64,000 nt of DNA from Nocardioides dongkuii (GCF_014127485.1 NZ_CP059903.1:1426001-1490000); one strand, 5' to 3'. Shown: positions 1 through 9,744, counted from the stretch's first letter. Program-made: numbers and translations. Notes: a model not told the origin generated them from the letters alone.

Positions 1-211
1 TGAGCAGCAGCACCACGAAGCTCCACAGGGCGATCTCGCCCAGCATGAAGGACCAGTGGTCGGGGAAGACCTTGCGCAGGTTCTTCTTCATCGCGGACGC
101 GAGGCCCAGGCGCTCGTCGGCCCAGGTCGCGACGGCACCGGCACGGCCGGGCTTCGAGGCGGTCGCGGCGGAGCTGTTGGTCCGCGCGACCTTGCTCGTG
201 TCGATGCTCAT
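1..211 (-). CDS. qcrB: cytochrome bc1 complex cytochrome b subunit, N-terminal part
   Basis: Only the first 70 codons lie in the window; the gene runs off the left edge. The ATG at 211 overlaps the qcrA stop codon by 4 bp (ATGA). The visible protein starts [11 protein letters not shown], has a basic, alanine-rich cytoplasmic N-terminus containing WADERLGLA and a lysine-rich stretch before [15 protein letters not shown], where the first membrane helix begins. This is the usual N-terminus of actinobacterial QcrB, the haem b subunit that oxidises menaquinol in the bc1-aa3 supercomplex. The assignment also rests on its place behind qcrC-qcrA. Confidence 0.9.
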   Translation of the reverse strand, partial: MSIDTSKVARTNSSAATASKPGRAGAVATWADERLGLASAMKKNLRKVFPDHWSFMLGEIALWSFVVLLL

Positions 212-1281
212 TCGGAGTCACGCTCCCAGTAGCTCGGTCCGACGGGTTCGGTGAAGTCGCTCTGGGCGACGATGTACCCCTCGGCGTCGACCTCGATGGG
301 CAGCTGCGGCAGGGCTCGGGCGGCGGGCCCGAAGATGACCCGGCCCGAATCGGCCAGGTCGAAGGTGGACTGGTGGCACGGGCAGAGCAGGTGGTGGGTC
401 TTGCGCTCGTTCAGCGAGATCGGGCACCCCACGTGGGTGCAGATCTTGGAGTAGGCGGTGATGCCCTCGATCGTCCAGTTCTCCCGGCCCGGGCCGGGGA
501 TGATGTCGGAGGGCTCCATCCGGAGCAGGAGCGCCGCGGCCTTGGCCTTGGCGACCTGGATCTCGATGCCGTTCAGGATCGGCTCGCCGTCCTCGTCGGT
601 CTCGAAGATGATCGCCGGCTCGGCGTTGACGAGGTCGCCGATCTCGAGGTCCGAGGGCCGGATCGGGGTGCCGACGACGTCGCGGACGACGCGCATGCCG
701 GGCTCCCAGACGGTGCGCTCCAGGCCGGCGCCGATCCCGCCGCTGTCGGCGACCTGCTGGGGCGTGGGACCGAGGTCGCGCAGCATCACGACGGCGGGCG
801 CGCCGAGGAGGGCGACGGCACCGAGCAGCGAGTTGCGGACCAGGGGGCGCCGGCCGATGCCGGACTCCTCGAGACCGGCCTGCAGCGCGGCGACCGCTTC
901 CGCGCGGTCCTCGTCGCTCGAGGCCGCGGGGTGGCGCATCTCGACCATCTCGTGGTCGGCCATCAGCTTGCGGGCCCACTGGATGATGCCGATGCCGATG
1001 AGGAGCAGCGCCATGCCCAGCGTGGTCCCCAGGGCGACGGTCGAGGCGCCGAGGCCCAGGATCGTGTCGTGGTTGTCGCCGATCTCGAAGGCGAAGTAGG
1101 CGACCACGAAGAGCACCGTGAAGACGGCGGAGAGGCCGAAGAGGGCCGCGACCTGCCGCTCGGCGCGCTTCGCGGCCTTCGGGTCGACGTCGGTCGGACG
1201 CCAGGTGTGCTCCGGCAGGCCGGGGTTCGGGATCGGCTCCTCCTCCGGCAGTGCGGGGAGGTTGTCGCCGTGGCCGCTCAC
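208..1281 (-). CDS. qcrA: Rieske iron-sulfur subunit of cytochrome bc1
   Basis: A 357-residue protein that carries the 2Fe-2S cluster passing electrons from menaquinol to the dihaem cytochrome c subunit. The C-terminal Rieske domain has CTHVGC (281-286) and CPCH (300-303), supplying both Cys and both His ligands. Three hydrophobic segments near residues 42-62, 78-102 and 150-165 match the long three-helix actinobacterial form rather than the single-helix proteobacterial form. The start ATG overlaps the qcrC stop by 4 bp and the stop overlaps qcrB by 4 bp, so the three genes are translationally coupled. Confidence 0.96.
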   Translation of the reverse strand: MSGHGDNLPALPEEEPIPNPGLPEHTWRPTDVDPKAAKRAERQVAALFGLSAVFTVLFVVAYFAFEIGDNHDTILGLGASTVALGTTLGMALLLIGIGIIQWARKLMADHEMVEMRHPAASSDEDRAEAVAALQAGLEESGIGRRPLVRNSLLGAVALLGAPAVVMLRDLGPTPQQVADSGGIGAGLERTVWEPGMRVVRDVVGTPIRPSDLEIGDLVNAEPAIIFETDEDGEPILNGIEIQVAKAKAAALLLRMEPSDIIPGPGRENWTIEGITAYSKICTHVGCPISLNERKTHHLLCPCHQSTFDLADSGRVIFGPAARALPQLPIEVDAEGYIVAQSDFTEPVGPSYWERDSE

Positions 1282-2153
1282 GCTTCCACCTTCTTCTTCT
1301 TCGACGTACGGGTGGTGTGGGCGGCGATCCAGACGGCGAACGCCACCAGACCGCCGATCCCGACGAGCCAGGCGAACAGGCCCTCGGTGACCGGACCGAG
1401 GGACCCGAGGGTGAACCCGCCGTACGCCGGCTGCTCGCGCAGCGAGTAGAGGTAGCCGATGACGTCGCGCTTGTCGTCAGGGGAGAGGTTGCCGTTGGAG
1501 AAGGTGTCCATCTGGCCGGGGCCGGTGAGCATCGCCTCGTAGATGTGGATGGCGCTGGTGCCATCGAGAGAGGGCGCGTAGCCGCCGCGCGGCATCGCGC
1601 CGCCCTTGCCGGCGAAGTTGTGGCACGCGGTGCAGTTGGTGAGGAAGATCTGGCCGCCGCGGGCGATCGCGGCCTCCCGCTCCTCCTCGTCGAGGCCCTC
1701 GAAGGTGTAGTCCTGCTCCTCGGGGATGGCGGGGCCCGGAGCCAGCGACGCGACGTACGCGGCGAGCTGCCGGATCTCCTCCTCGTTGTAGACCTGCGGC
1801 TTGGTCTGGCTCTGCACGCCGGGACGCGTCATCGGCATCCGGCCGGTGCCGACCTGGAAGTGCACCGAGGCGGCGCCGGCGCCCACGACGGAGGGGCCGA
1901 GGTTGTCGCCGTTGATCGTGCGGACGCCCTCGCCGTTCTGTCCGTGGCAGAAGGAGCAGCCCTGGAGGAAGAGCTTGCGACCCTCCTCGACCTCGACGGC
2001 GTTGGTCTGGGCGGAGTCGGCCTGGGAGGTCGGCATCACCGCGTAGGTGAGGCCGCCGGTGATCACGAGGCCGAGCAGGAGAAGTACCAGTCCGGCGAGG
2101 CGGCTGCGGCGGTACCGCGAGAGTCGACCGGCGGAGCGGTTGAGGAGACGCAC
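1278..2153 (-). CDS. qcrC: dihaem cytochrome c subunit of bc1 complex
   Basis: A 291-residue membrane-anchored cytochrome c with two CXXCH haem sites, CSFCH at 66-70 and CTACH at 174-178. An N-terminal helix (about 20-40) and a C-terminal helix (about 255-277, followed by a lysine-rich tail) anchor it. The dihaem QcrC replaces a soluble cytochrome c and hands electrons directly to the aa3 oxidase in actinobacteria. It lies 31 bp downstream of ctaE in the same direction, in the conserved order ctaE-qcrC-qcrA-qcrB. Confidence 0.96.
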   Translation of the reverse strand: MRLLNRSAGRLSRYRRSRLAGLVLLLLGLVITGGLTYAVMPTSQADSAQTNAVEVEEGRKLFLQGCSFCHGQNGEGVRTINGDNLGPSVVGAGAASVHFQVGTGRMPMTRPGVQSQTKPQVYNEEEIRQLAAYVASLAPGPAIPEEQDYTFEGLDEEEREAAIARGGQIFLTNCTACHNFAGKGGAMPRGGYAPSLDGTSAIHIYEAMLTGPGQMDTFSNGNLSPDDKRDVIGYLYSLREQPAYGGFTLGSLGPVTEGLFAWLVGIGGLVAFAVWIAAHTTRTSKKKKVEA

Positions 2154-2184
2154 GTGGGAGTCCTTGGCGGTGTCGGCGGGCGGG

Positions 2185-2823
2185 CTACTTGACGAGGTAG
2201 ATCGTGGCGAAGAGCCCGATCCACACGACGTCGACGAAGTGCCAGTAGTAGGAGACGACGATCGCGCTGACCGCCTGCTCGTGGGTGAAGCGGCGTGCGA
2301 GGTAGGTGCGTCCGAGGACGAAGAGGAACGCGATCAGACCGCCGGTGACGTGGATGCCGTGGAACCCGGTGGTGAGGTAGAACATCGAGCCGTACGCCGA
2401 GCTCTGGATGGTCATGTCCTCCTGCACGAGCGTGGCGTACTCGACGACCTGGCCGGCGATGAAGATCGCCCCCATGACGTAGGTGAGCACGAACCACTCG
2501 CGCAGGCCCCAGCCCTTGACGGCGAAGACCGACCCGGTGCGCCCGACCTGGCCGCGCTCGGCGGCGAACACGCCGAGCTGGCAGGTGAGCGAGGAGAGCA
2601 CCAGGATCGTGGTGTTCACCGCCGCGAACGGGACGTTGAGGATCTCGGTGTTCGCCGCCCACAGGTCGGGGCTGACGGACCGGATCGTGAAGTAGGCGGC
2701 GAACAGCGCCGCGAAGAACATCAGCTCGCTTGCGAGCCAGATGATCGTCCCCACGCTGACCATGCTCGGCCGGTCGTGATGCCCGTGCAGACGGGATGCC
2801 GGAATGACTGCTGCTGTCGCCAC
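2185..2823 (-). CDS. ctaE: cytochrome c oxidase subunit III
   Basis: A 212-residue, five-helix subunit of the aa3 oxidase. Recognisable family segments are [14 protein letters not shown] near residue 32, FHGIHVTGG near 153 and [14 protein letters not shown] near the C-terminus. The GTG start at 2823 has CATAAT exactly 6 nt upstream (2830-2835 on the plus strand) and no Shine-Dalgarno sequence, which suggests a leaderless transcript heading the ctaE-qcrCAB operon. It is divergent from the CtaG-like gene at 2898. Confidence 0.95.
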   Translation of the reverse strand: MATAAVIPASRLHGHHDRPSMVSVGTIIWLASELMFFAALFAAYFTIRSVSPDLWAANTEILNVPFAAVNTTILVLSSLTCQLGVFAAERGQVGRTGSVFAVKGWGLREWFVLTYVMGAIFIAGQVVEYATLVQEDMTIQSSAYGSMFYLTTGFHGIHVTGGLIAFLFVLGRTYLARRFTHEQAVSAIVVSYYWHFVDVVWIGLFATIYLVK

Positions 2824-2897
2824 CGGGCCATTATGTCCCGACCCGCCCCGACCACCACCACGCCCCCCTCGTCCAGGGGGGTCTTAAACTTTCCACC

Positions 2898-3860
2898 ATG
2901 CCCAGCGCCCTCACCACCACTGTGCTGGAGGCCGCCGCGACGCTTCCTGAGCCCTCCTTCGGAGCCTTCCTGAGCGAGTGGTCGCTGCCCCCGCTCCCGT
3001 TCGTCGTCACCGTCTGGCTCGGCGGTCTCTACCTGCTCGGCGTCCGGGTCCTGCACCGCCGCGGCGACCGGTGGCCGGTGGGCCGCACGCTGGCCTTCGT
3101 CGGGATCGGCCTCGGGGCCTTCCACCTCGCCACCTCGTCCGGGTTCGCGGCGTACGACACGACGTTGCTGAGCATGCACATGATCCAGCACATGGTGCTG
3201 TCGATGGTCGTGCCGATGGCCCTCGCCCTGGGCGCGCCGGTGACCCTGGCGCTGCGGACCCTCCCGGTGCGTCCCCGCCGGTGGCTGCTCGCGGTGCTGC
3301 ACTCGCGGGTGGCGCGGGTGCTGTCCTTCCCGCCCCTGACCTTCGGGCTCTACGTGATCTCCCCGTGGGCGCTCTACTTCACCGGCTGGTACGACGCCTC
3401 GCTCAGCTCGACGTACGTCCACGAGATGATGCACCTGCACCTGGTGATGGTGGGCGCGCTGTTCTTCTGGCCGCTGATGGGCGTGGACCCGGTGCCCGGC
3501 CGCGTCGGCTACCCCTTCCGGGTGGCGCTGACGGTGCTCACGCTGCCGTTCCACGCCTTCCTCGGCGTCACGATCATGGGCCAGGAGACGCTGATCGGCG
3601 AGGAGCACTACCTGGCCCTGCGCGAGGGGCCGATGGCGTCGTGGCTGCCGGACATCGCCGACAACCAGCACCTGGCCGGCGGGATCCTCTGGGCCTCCGG
3701 CGACCTGGTGGGCCTGCTGTTCTTCGGCGTGCTGTTCGTGCAGTGGGTCCGCTCCTCGATGAAGGAGGCCGAGCGGGAGGACCGGCGCCTGGACCTGGCG
3801 GAGGCGCGCGCGGCCGCCCCGAGTCGAGCCCCGGCCCCCGACGTACCGGCCGAGCGGTAG
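2898..3860 (+). CDS. cytochrome c oxidase assembly protein, CtaG (caa3) family
   Basis: A 320-residue integral membrane protein with about seven hydrophobic helices and conserved histidines in SMHMIQHMVLS and VHEMMHLHLVM, typical of the caa3_CtaG family implicated in oxidase assembly and copper delivery. The last 40 residues are charged and alanine/proline rich. Its divergent position next to ctaE supports a role in oxidase biogenesis. TAAACT lies 7 nt before the ATG (2885-2890), suggesting a leaderless mRNA. Confidence 0.85.
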   Translation: MPSALTTTVLEAAATLPEPSFGAFLSEWSLPPLPFVVTVWLGGLYLLGVRVLHRRGDRWPVGRTLAFVGIGLGAFHLATSSGFAAYDTTLLSMHMIQHMVLSMVVPMALALGAPVTLALRTLPVRPRRWLLAVLHSRVARVLSFPPLTFGLYVISPWALYFTGWYDASLSSTYVHEMMHLHLVMVGALFFWPLMGVDPVPGRVGYPFRVALTVLTLPFHAFLGVTIMGQETLIGEEHYLALREGPMASWLPDIADNQHLAGGILWASGDLVGLLFFGVLFVQWVRSSMKEAEREDRRLDLAEARAAAPSRAPAPDVPAER

Positions 3861-3870
3861 CATCGCGGCC

Positions 3871-4293
3871 GTGAGCGACGCGACGAAGCCTCTCCGGGTG
3901 CTGGTCTACAGCGACGACGTCAACACCCGTCAGCAGGTGATCCTGGCCCTGGGCCGGCGCCCGCACCCCGACCTGCCCGAGGTGGAGTACGTCGAGGTCG
4001 CGACCGAGCCGGTCGTCATCCAGAACATGGACGCCGGGCAGATCGCGCTGGTGATCCTCGACGGCGAGGCGGTCCCGGCCGGCGGCATGGGCATCGCCAA
4101 GCAGCTCAAGGACGAGATCTACCAGTGCCCGCCGGTGGTCGTGCTGACCGGCCGCCCGCAGGACGCGTGGCTGGCCACCTGGTCGCGCGCGGAGGCCGCC
4201 GTGCCGCACCCGATCGACCCCATCCAGCTGGCGGACACCGTGGTCGCGCTGCTGCGCCCGCGGGTCCCCGCCGCCACGTCCTCCACCGGCTGA
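3871..4293 (+). CDS. stand-alone receiver-like protein, atypical
   Basis: A 140-residue protein with the layout of a response-regulator receiver and no output domain. An acidic pair (YSDD) near residue 15, LVILDGE with a candidate phospho-acceptor Asp, and VVVLTGR with the switch Thr are visible. The position where a KP motif is expected reads PHPID, so the conserved lysine is missing, and phosphorylation may be weak or absent. TAGCAT ends 7 nt before the GTG. The gene is 2 nt ahead of trpD, so the two are probably co-transcribed. No partner kinase is adjacent. Confidence 0.7.
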   Translation: MSDATKPLRVLVYSDDVNTRQQVILALGRRPHPDLPEVEYVEVATEPVVIQNMDAGQIALVILDGEAVPAGGMGIAKQLKDEIYQCPPVVVLTGRPQDAWLATWSRAEAAVPHPIDPIQLADTVVALLRPRVPAATSSTG

Positions 4294-4295
4294 CG

Positions 4296-5321
4296 GTGAC
4301 GACCTGGCCCGAGGTCCTGGGCGCGCTCGTCGCGGGCTCCGACCTGTCCGCCGACCAGACGGCGTGGGCGATGGGCGAGCTGCTCGCCGGCGCCGCCACC
4401 CCGGTGCAGGTGGCCGGGCTCGCGGTCGCGCTGCGCGCCAAGGGCGAGACGATCGAGGAGGTCACCGGCCTCGCCGACGCGATGCTCGCCCGCGCGACGC
4501 CGATCTCGGTCGAGGGCCGGCTCCTCGACGTGGTCGGCACCGGAGGCGACCGCTCGATGTCGGTCAACATCTCCACGATGGCGGCGATCGTGGCCGCCGG
4601 TGCCGGGGCCCGGGTGGTCAAGCACGGCAACCGCTCCGCGTCCTCCCAGTCCGGCTCCGCCGACGTCCTCGAGCAGCTCGGCATCCGGCTCGACCTGCCG
4701 GCCGACCGGGTCGCGGAGGTCGCCGTCGAGGCCGGCATCACCTTCTGCTTCTCCGCGGCCTTCCACCCGGCGATGCGGCATGCCGCGGTCGCCCGGCGCG
4801 AGCTCGGCATCGGCACCACGTTCAACTTCCTCGGCCCGCTCACCAACCCCACCCGACCCGCCGCGCAGGCGATCGGCTGCGCCGACCCGCGGATGGCGCC
4901 GGTGATGGCCGGCGTGTTCGCCGCGCGCGGCGTCGACGCGTGGGTCTTCCGCGGCGACGACGGGCTCGACGAGCTGACCACCACGACCACCTCGTCGCTC
5001 TGGGTGGTCCACAACGGCCAGGTCACGACGGCGCGCGTCGACCCCGCGGCGTACGACCTGGCGCCGGCGACCACCGAGGACCTCCGCGGCGGCGACGCCG
5101 CCCACAACGCCGAGGTCGTGCGCCGGCTGCTCGCGGGGGAGCAGGGACCGGTGCGCGACGCGGTGCTGCTCAACGCCGGCGCGGCCCTCGCGGTGCACGG
5201 TGCGCCCGGCGAGCCGGTCGAGACCGCGCTGGCGGCCGGCATCGAGCGGGCCCGGGCCGCGGTCGACAGCGGGGCGGCCGCGGCGCTGCTGGACCGCTGG
5301 GTGGCGGCCTCCTCGGCCTGA
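4296..5321 (+). CDS. trpD: anthranilate phosphoribosyltransferase
   Basis: A 341-residue enzyme that transfers phosphoribose from PRPP to anthranilate, the second step of tryptophan synthesis after chorismate. Family motifs are GTGGDRS at 81-87, NIST at 91-94, [17 protein letters not shown] near 110-125 and [10 protein letters not shown] near 170. The GTG at 4296 is chosen because it follows the preceding stop by 2 nt and begins the conserved first helix; earlier in-frame sequence belongs to the upstream gene. It is isolated from other trp genes, as is common next to ctaE in actinobacteria. Confidence 0.94.
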   Translation: MTTWPEVLGALVAGSDLSADQTAWAMGELLAGAATPVQVAGLAVALRAKGETIEEVTGLADAMLARATPISVEGRLLDVVGTGGDRSMSVNISTMAAIVAAGAGARVVKHGNRSASSQSGSADVLEQLGIRLDLPADRVAEVAVEAGITFCFSAAFHPAMRHAAVARRELGIGTTFNFLGPLTNPTRPAAQAIGCADPRMAPVMAGVFAARGVDAWVFRGDDGLDELTTTTTSSLWVVHNGQVTTARVDPAAYDLAPATTEDLRGGDAAHNAEVVRRLLAGEQGPVRDAVLLNAGAALAVHGAPGEPVETALAAGIERARAAVDSGAAAALLDRWVAASSA

Positions 5322-5348
5322 GCCGGGTCCGCAGCCCTCCCAGCGGCC

Positions 5349-5960
5349 TCAGAGGTCGAGGACGTACTCGCGGCCCTGCGGGCGGAAGCCGACCCGCTGG
5401 TAGTACGCGCCGACCATGTGCGGCGAGGTGAGGACGTGGCGGAAGCCGGCCTCGTGCAGCTCGCCCAGCGCGCCGCTGCGCCGCCAGACGAACTCCCCGG
5501 GCGTGAAGTCGCGGTACCTCGGGGTCACGTAGTCGAGCCGGACCCGGGCGACGTCCCCGTCGGGGCGCACCACGAACACGCCCACGGTCTCGTCCCCGCG
5601 CTGCACCACGAAGGCGTGGTCGCCCGGGCGCACGCCGTGCCAGTCGGGCTGGAAGCGCGCGATGTCCGCCGCGTGCCCGCGCAGCACGTGGGCGAGGTAG
5701 GCGTCGTCGGTGCCGACCTCGAGGACCTCGAAGACCGCCTGGTCGTGGGCCTCACCGAGGAGCTTGACGAGGAACCAGACGTTGATGGCCACCAGGACGG
5801 CGTTCATCCCGACCATCGGCCACACCTCGATCAGCGTGTTGAAGACCAGCAGCACCAGGCAGCCGAGGAGGTTCAGGGCGCGGAACCGCAGCACCCGCGC
5901 CTGGAGGAGGGAGTAGACCAGCAGCGCGCTCCCGCCCCAGCCGAGCAGGTCGAGCCACAT
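5349..5960 (-). CDS. membrane protein with YgjV-like N-terminus and GNAT-like C-terminus
   Basis: A 203-residue protein. Residues 1-70 contain three hydrophobic helices (LLGWGGSALLVYSLLQ, ALNLLGCLVLLVFN, MVGMNAVLVAINVWFLV), resembling the YgjV inner-membrane family. Residues 75-203 look like a soluble acetyltransferase-type fold, with HAFVVQRGDETVGVFVV and the late GFRHVLTSPHMVGAYYQRVGF typical of a GNAT end. The substrate is unknown. It sits 9 bp downstream of the small Lrp/AsnC-type gene, in the same direction. Confidence 0.65.
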   Translation of the reverse strand: MWLDLLGWGGSALLVYSLLQARVLRFRALNLLGCLVLLVFNTLIEVWPMVGMNAVLVAINVWFLVKLLGEAHDQAVFEVLEVGTDDAYLAHVLRGHAADIARFQPDWHGVRPGDHAFVVQRGDETVGVFVVRPDGDVARVRLDYVTPRYRDFTPGEFVWRRSGALGELHEAGFRHVLTSPHMVGAYYQRVGFRPQGREYVLDL

Positions 5961-5969
5961 CGCGCGAGC

Positions 5970-6248
5970 TCAGTCGAGCCCGAGGGAGAACGCCGACTCC
6001 AGGTCGTGGCGGGAGTACGCGCGGAAGGCGATGTGGGTCTCGGTCGCGGTGACGCCGGCGACCTTGTTGAGCCGGTCGGCGACCACGGAGGCGACGTCGT
6101 CGTGGTCGCGCACCCGCACCAGCGCGATCAGGTCGATCTGCCCGGTGACGGAGTAGACCTCGCTGACCCCGTCGAGCGCGGCGATCGCCTCGGCCACCTC
6201 GGGGATCCGGGCGACGTCTGCCTTGACGAAGACGATGGCGGTGATCAT
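5970..6248 (-). CDS. stand-alone Lrp/AsnC effector-binding (RAM) domain protein
   Basis: A 92-residue protein that is only the ligand-binding half of Lrp/AsnC regulators. It has a beta-alpha-beta-beta-alpha-beta pattern with VSEVYSVTGQIDLIALVRV in the core and no DNA-binding helix-turn-helix. Such proteins may sense amino acids and pair with full-length regulators; the ligand cannot be read from the sequence. TAGGTT lies 6 nt upstream of the ATG, suggesting a leaderless start. Confidence 0.8.
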   Translation of the reverse strand: MITAIVFVKADVARIPEVAEAIAALDGVSEVYSVTGQIDLIALVRVRDHDDVASVVADRLNKVAGVTATETHIAFRAYSRHDLESAFSLGLD

Positions 6249-6267
6249 GGGGCGAACCTATCGCGAC

Positions 6268-8049
6268 TCACCGTGCGGGCTGGTGGACCGGGACCAGGTC
6301 GCGCCGCTCGGCGAACGGCACCAGGGTGCGGCGCGACTCGGCGACGGCGTCGTGCAGCGCGAGGTGCCGGGTGGCGCCGGCCACCGGGCAGACCCACTCG
6401 CCGTCGACCTCGACCAGCCGGATGCCCGGCGACTCCAGCCAGCGCAGCACCTTCTCGGTCTCCTCGGCGGTCGCGGCCGGCACCGGCCCGGGAGCGTCGG
6501 CCACCGTCTCGGCGCTGGCGCGGAGCTCACGGACGAACTGGTGGGCGTCGGCGCCGGGCGGGATCACCCCGGCCGCCGCCAACCGGCCGTGCCGGACGAC
6601 GTGGACCGCCCAGCGGCCGTCGTCCTCGCGCCGGGCGGCGACCACCTCGGCGCACCGGGACAGCGCGGAGAGCCGCTGGGTGCGCGCCGCGGCCCGGACG
6701 AACGCCGCGAGCCGGTCGCGGTGGGCGCCCGCCTCCTCGAAGCGCTCGTCGGCCGCCAGCGCGGCCATCCGGACGTTGATCGCCTCGACCACCTCGTCGG
6801 GCCGGCGCAGCAGGGTGTCGCGGAGCCGGCGCACGACCTCGGCGTACGTCGCGGCGTCGACGCTGCCGTCGCACGGGGACAGGCACCGACCGAGCTCGGC
6901 GAGCACGCACGGCGCCCGGGACGGCACGCGGCCCATCCGGTCCGAGCACTGGCGCAGGGGGAAGGTGTCGTGGAGCGCGGCGAGGCACTTCTCGGCGGTC
7001 TTGCGGGACCCGAACGGCCCGAGGTAGTCGGCGTCGTCGTCGAGGACCCGCTTGACCAGGGACAGCCGGGGCCAGGTCTCCCGGGTGAGCTTGACGAAGT
7101 GGACCTTCTCCGGGAACCGGGAGCGTCGGTTGTAGCGCGGCTTGTGCTCGGCGATCAGCCGCAGCTCGCGCACCTCGGCCTCCAACGCCGTCGCGCACTC
7201 GATGCCGGTGACCTCGGTGGCCACCCCGACCATCTCGCCCATCCGGGAGCGGGTCTCGGAGGCGGTGAAGTAGGAGCGGACGCGGGTGCGCAGGTCGCGG
7301 GAGGTGCCGACGTAGAGCACGCGCCGGGCGTCGTCGCGGAAGAGGTAGACGCCGGGGGAGTGCGGCAGGCCCTCCGCGAGGTGGCGCTTACGGCGCTGGG
7401 CGGTGCTCACCCGGGCCGAGAACGTCTGCAGCTCCTCGAGGGTGTGCACGCCGAGCCCGCCGAGGCGCTCCATCAGGCCGTGCAGGACGTCGACGGTGGC
7501 GCGGGCGTCGGAGAGCGCGCGGTGGTTGGGGGTGGTGGTGGAGCCGAACACGCGGGCGAGCGAGGAGAGCTTGCAGTTGGGTGCGTCGTCGCGGGTGATC
7601 ACCCGGCGCGCCAGGCGGGCGGTGTCCAGGACCTCGAACGACGGCCAGGGCCGGCCCTGCTGGGCGGCGAAGTGCTGGAGGAACCCGACGTCGAACGGCG
7701 CGTTGTGGGCGACCAGCACGCAGCCGGCCGCGAACTCCAGGAACGCCGGCAGCGCGGACTCGATCGAGGGGGCGTCGGCGACCATCGAGTTGCTGATGCC
7801 GGTGAGCACCGCGATGAACGGCGGGATCGCGGTGTGCGGGTTGACCAGGGTCTGGAACTCGCCGAGGACCTCGCCGCCGCGGACCTTCACGGCCCCGATC
7901 TCGGTGATCATCGACCCGCCCTGCGCGGAGCCCCCGGTCGTCTCGAGGTCGACGACGCAGAAGGTCAGGTCGCTCAGCCGCCGGCCCAGCTCGTCGAAGG
8001 TGCGTTGCGACTCCCAGCGGGAGCGCGCACCGTGGGTGGCGCTGCTCAT
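6268..8049 (-). CDS. DEDDh exonuclease fused to UvrC-like GIY-YIG region
   Basis: A 593-residue fusion. Residues about 15-190 are a DnaQ-type 3'-5' exonuclease (CVVDLETTGG, later HNAPFDVGFL and HRALSDARATVDVL, giving the DEDDh residues). Residues about 215-300 are a GIY-YIG nuclease module (SPGVYLFRDDARRVLYVGTS), followed by a UvrC-like region with a UVR segment. It matches the Rv2191-type actinobacterial family, probably a DNA-repair nuclease. The ATG at 8049 is preferred over a start at 8079 because TACGTT lies exactly 7 nt upstream, fitting a leaderless promoter, and the extra residues add no domain. Confidence 0.9.
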   Translation of the reverse strand: MSSATHGARSRWESQRTFDELGRRLSDLTFCVVDLETTGGSAQGGSMITEIGAVKVRGGEVLGEFQTLVNPHTAIPPFIAVLTGISNSMVADAPSIESALPAFLEFAAGCVLVAHNAPFDVGFLQHFAAQQGRPWPSFEVLDTARLARRVITRDDAPNCKLSSLARVFGSTTTPNHRALSDARATVDVLHGLMERLGGLGVHTLEELQTFSARVSTAQRRKRHLAEGLPHSPGVYLFRDDARRVLYVGTSRDLRTRVRSYFTASETRSRMGEMVGVATEVTGIECATALEAEVRELRLIAEHKPRYNRRSRFPEKVHFVKLTRETWPRLSLVKRVLDDDADYLGPFGSRKTAEKCLAALHDTFPLRQCSDRMGRVPSRAPCVLAELGRCLSPCDGSVDAATYAEVVRRLRDTLLRRPDEVVEAINVRMAALAADERFEEAGAHRDRLAAFVRAAARTQRLSALSRCAEVVAARREDDGRWAVHVVRHGRLAAAGVIPPGADAHQFVRELRASAETVADAPGPVPAATAEETEKVLRWLESPGIRLVEVDGEWVCPVAGATRHLALHDAVAESRRTLVPFAERRDLVPVHQPAR

Positions 8050-8180
8050 GGCGACGAACGTAGGTCCGGCCACCGACAATCGGTGGGCGGCGCGCCTGGG
8101 CCGGGGGGCGCCGCCCTAGGGTTGGTGCGGCGGACGGCACGCCCGCCGGCACGACCGAGGCACCGAGCGAGGAGTCCCCT

Positions 8181-8441
8181 GTGAGCACCGTGATCCCCGA
8201 CGCGGCCCACCGCTGGCGTTGCGCCGGCTGTGGCAACCTGACCCGCTTCGACGTCACGCGCACCCGCCGCACGACGGAGTACTGGCACTTCGACCTCGCC
8301 GGCGAGCACCGGGTCGAGGAGATGTCGGTCGACGACGAGACCGTGTCCTCGGTGACCTGCCGCTGGTGCGGCCGCGCGGACGCGATCGAGCTGGTCTCCC
8401 GCACCGACGCCGCGCTCGCCGACGACCCGGCGGTGGGCTGA
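8181..8441 (+). CDS. small zinc-ribbon-like protein, unknown function
   Basis: An 86-residue acidic protein with two CXXC pairs, CAGC near residue 14 and CRWC near residue 61, spaced as in a zinc ribbon. The GTG start is preceded by GGAG at 8171-8174. It ends 7 nt before the NYN-domain gene, so the two are probably in one operon. I do not recognise a named family; a structural zinc or nucleic-acid role is possible but not shown. Confidence 0.7.
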   Translation: MSTVIPDAAHRWRCAGCGNLTRFDVTRTRRTTEYWHFDLAGEHRVEEMSVDDETVSSVTCRWCGRADAIELVSRTDAALADDPAVG

Positions 8442-8448
8442 GGTCGAC

Positions 8449-9744
8449 ATGCCGGAGGGGACGTCGGGCCCGGCGCTGGAGGCGCTGCCCGCGGCCGCGC
8501 GGGCGCGGGTCGTCGGGCTGACCGCCGACGTGCTCCCGGAGGTCGTGCGGCTGCCGCCCGCCCTGCGGCGGGTCGCGGAGTTCGCGCCCTCCCGCCGGGC
8601 CCGGCTGGGGGCCGGCGCGATCGCCGCCGCCCTGGCCGACGACGAGCTGCGCGAGCGGGTCGCCACCCAGGTGGTCGCCCGCACCACCCCGGCGGCGACG
8701 GACCCGGCGACGACCGAGCCGGCCGACCGGGCGGCGTACGCCTGGCTGGTGCGGCCCGCGGACTGGGCCGCGACCCTGGAGGAGGCCACCGCCGCCCTCG
8801 CCGAGCGCACCGACGCCGACGAGCGCGCGGTCGCCGAGACCGCCCGCCTCCGCGAGCGCCTCGGCCAGGCCGAGCAGGCCGCCCGGGAGCAGCGGGCCGC
8901 GCACCGGGTGCAGGTCGAGGAGCAGAAGGCCGAGATCGCGACCCTCCGCCGCAAGCTGGGCGAGGCGCGCGCCTCCGAGCGCGCCGCCCGGGCCGAGGCC
9001 GAGGACGCGCTGCGCGCGGCGGCCGAGGCGCGCACGGGCGCGGAGGCGCTCGCCGCCGCCCAGGACAAGGAGGTACGCCGGCTGCGGGCGCAGGTGGAGC
9101 GGGCCGAGGCCGAGCTCGCGGCCGGGCGCCGCGCCGCGCGCCACGACCGTGACGAGGGGACCCTGCGGGCCCGGATGCTGCTCGACACCGTCCTCGAGGC
9201 CGCCGGGGGGCTGCAGCGCGAGCTGGCGCTCCCGCCGGTCTCCGGCGCGCCCGGCGACCGGGTCGAACAGGAGCTGGCGGCGGCCGGCGCCCCCTCCGCG
9301 ACCGCCGGCCCGGTGCCGGGCGGGGCCACGGCGACGATGCTCGAGCAGTTCCTCGGCCTCCCGCGGGCCCGGCTGCTCGTCGACGGCTACAACGTGAGCA
9401 AGACCGCCTGGCCGGAGTCGTCCCTGGAGGCGCAGCGCACCCGGCTGCTGGCCGCCCTGGCGGCCGTGGTGGCGCGCACCGGCGCCGAGACCACCGTCGT
9501 CTTCGACGCCGCGTCCTCCTCGACCCGGCCGGTGGTGCACACCCCGCGGGGGGTCAAGGTCGTCTTCAGCCCGGAGGGCGTGATCGCCGACGACGTGCTG
9601 CGCGACCTGGTCGCCGCGGAGCCCCGGGGGCGGGTGGTCGTGGTGGTCTCCAGCGACCGGGAGGTCGCCCGCGACGTCGCCCGGGCGGGTGCCCGCTCGG
9701 TGGCGTCCGAGGCGCTGCTCGCGCTGCTGGCCCGCTCGTCCTGA
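8449..9744 (+). CDS. NYN-domain (YacP/PIN-like) putative ribonuclease with coiled coil
   Basis: A 431-residue protein. Residues about 115-240 are an Ala/Glu/Arg-rich coiled coil. The C-terminal 120 residues form a NYN domain starting LLVDGYNVSK near residue 309, with TVVFDAASS, GVIADDVLRDLV and VVVVSSDREV supplying the usual acidic pocket. NYN proteins are metal-dependent RNases related to PIN domains; actinobacterial members with this layout are known but poorly characterised. It is 7 nt downstream of the zinc-ribbon gene. Confidence 0.82.
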   Translation: MPEGTSGPALEALPAAARARVVGLTADVLPEVVRLPPALRRVAEFAPSRRARLGAGAIAAALADDELRERVATQVVARTTPAATDPATTEPADRAAYAWLVRPADWAATLEEATAALAERTDADERAVAETARLRERLGQAEQAAREQRAAHRVQVEEQKAEIATLRRKLGEARASERAARAEAEDALRAAAEARTGAEALAAAQDKEVRRLRAQVERAEAELAAGRRAARHDRDEGTLRARMLLDTVLEAAGGLQRELALPPVSGAPGDRVEQELAAAGAPSATAGPVPGGATATMLEQFLGLPRARLLVDGYNVSKTAWPESSLEAQRTRLLAALAAVVARTGAETTVVFDAASSSTRPVVHTPRGVKVVFSPEGVIADDVLRDLVAAEPRGRVVVVVSSDREVARDVARAGARSVASEALLALLARSS

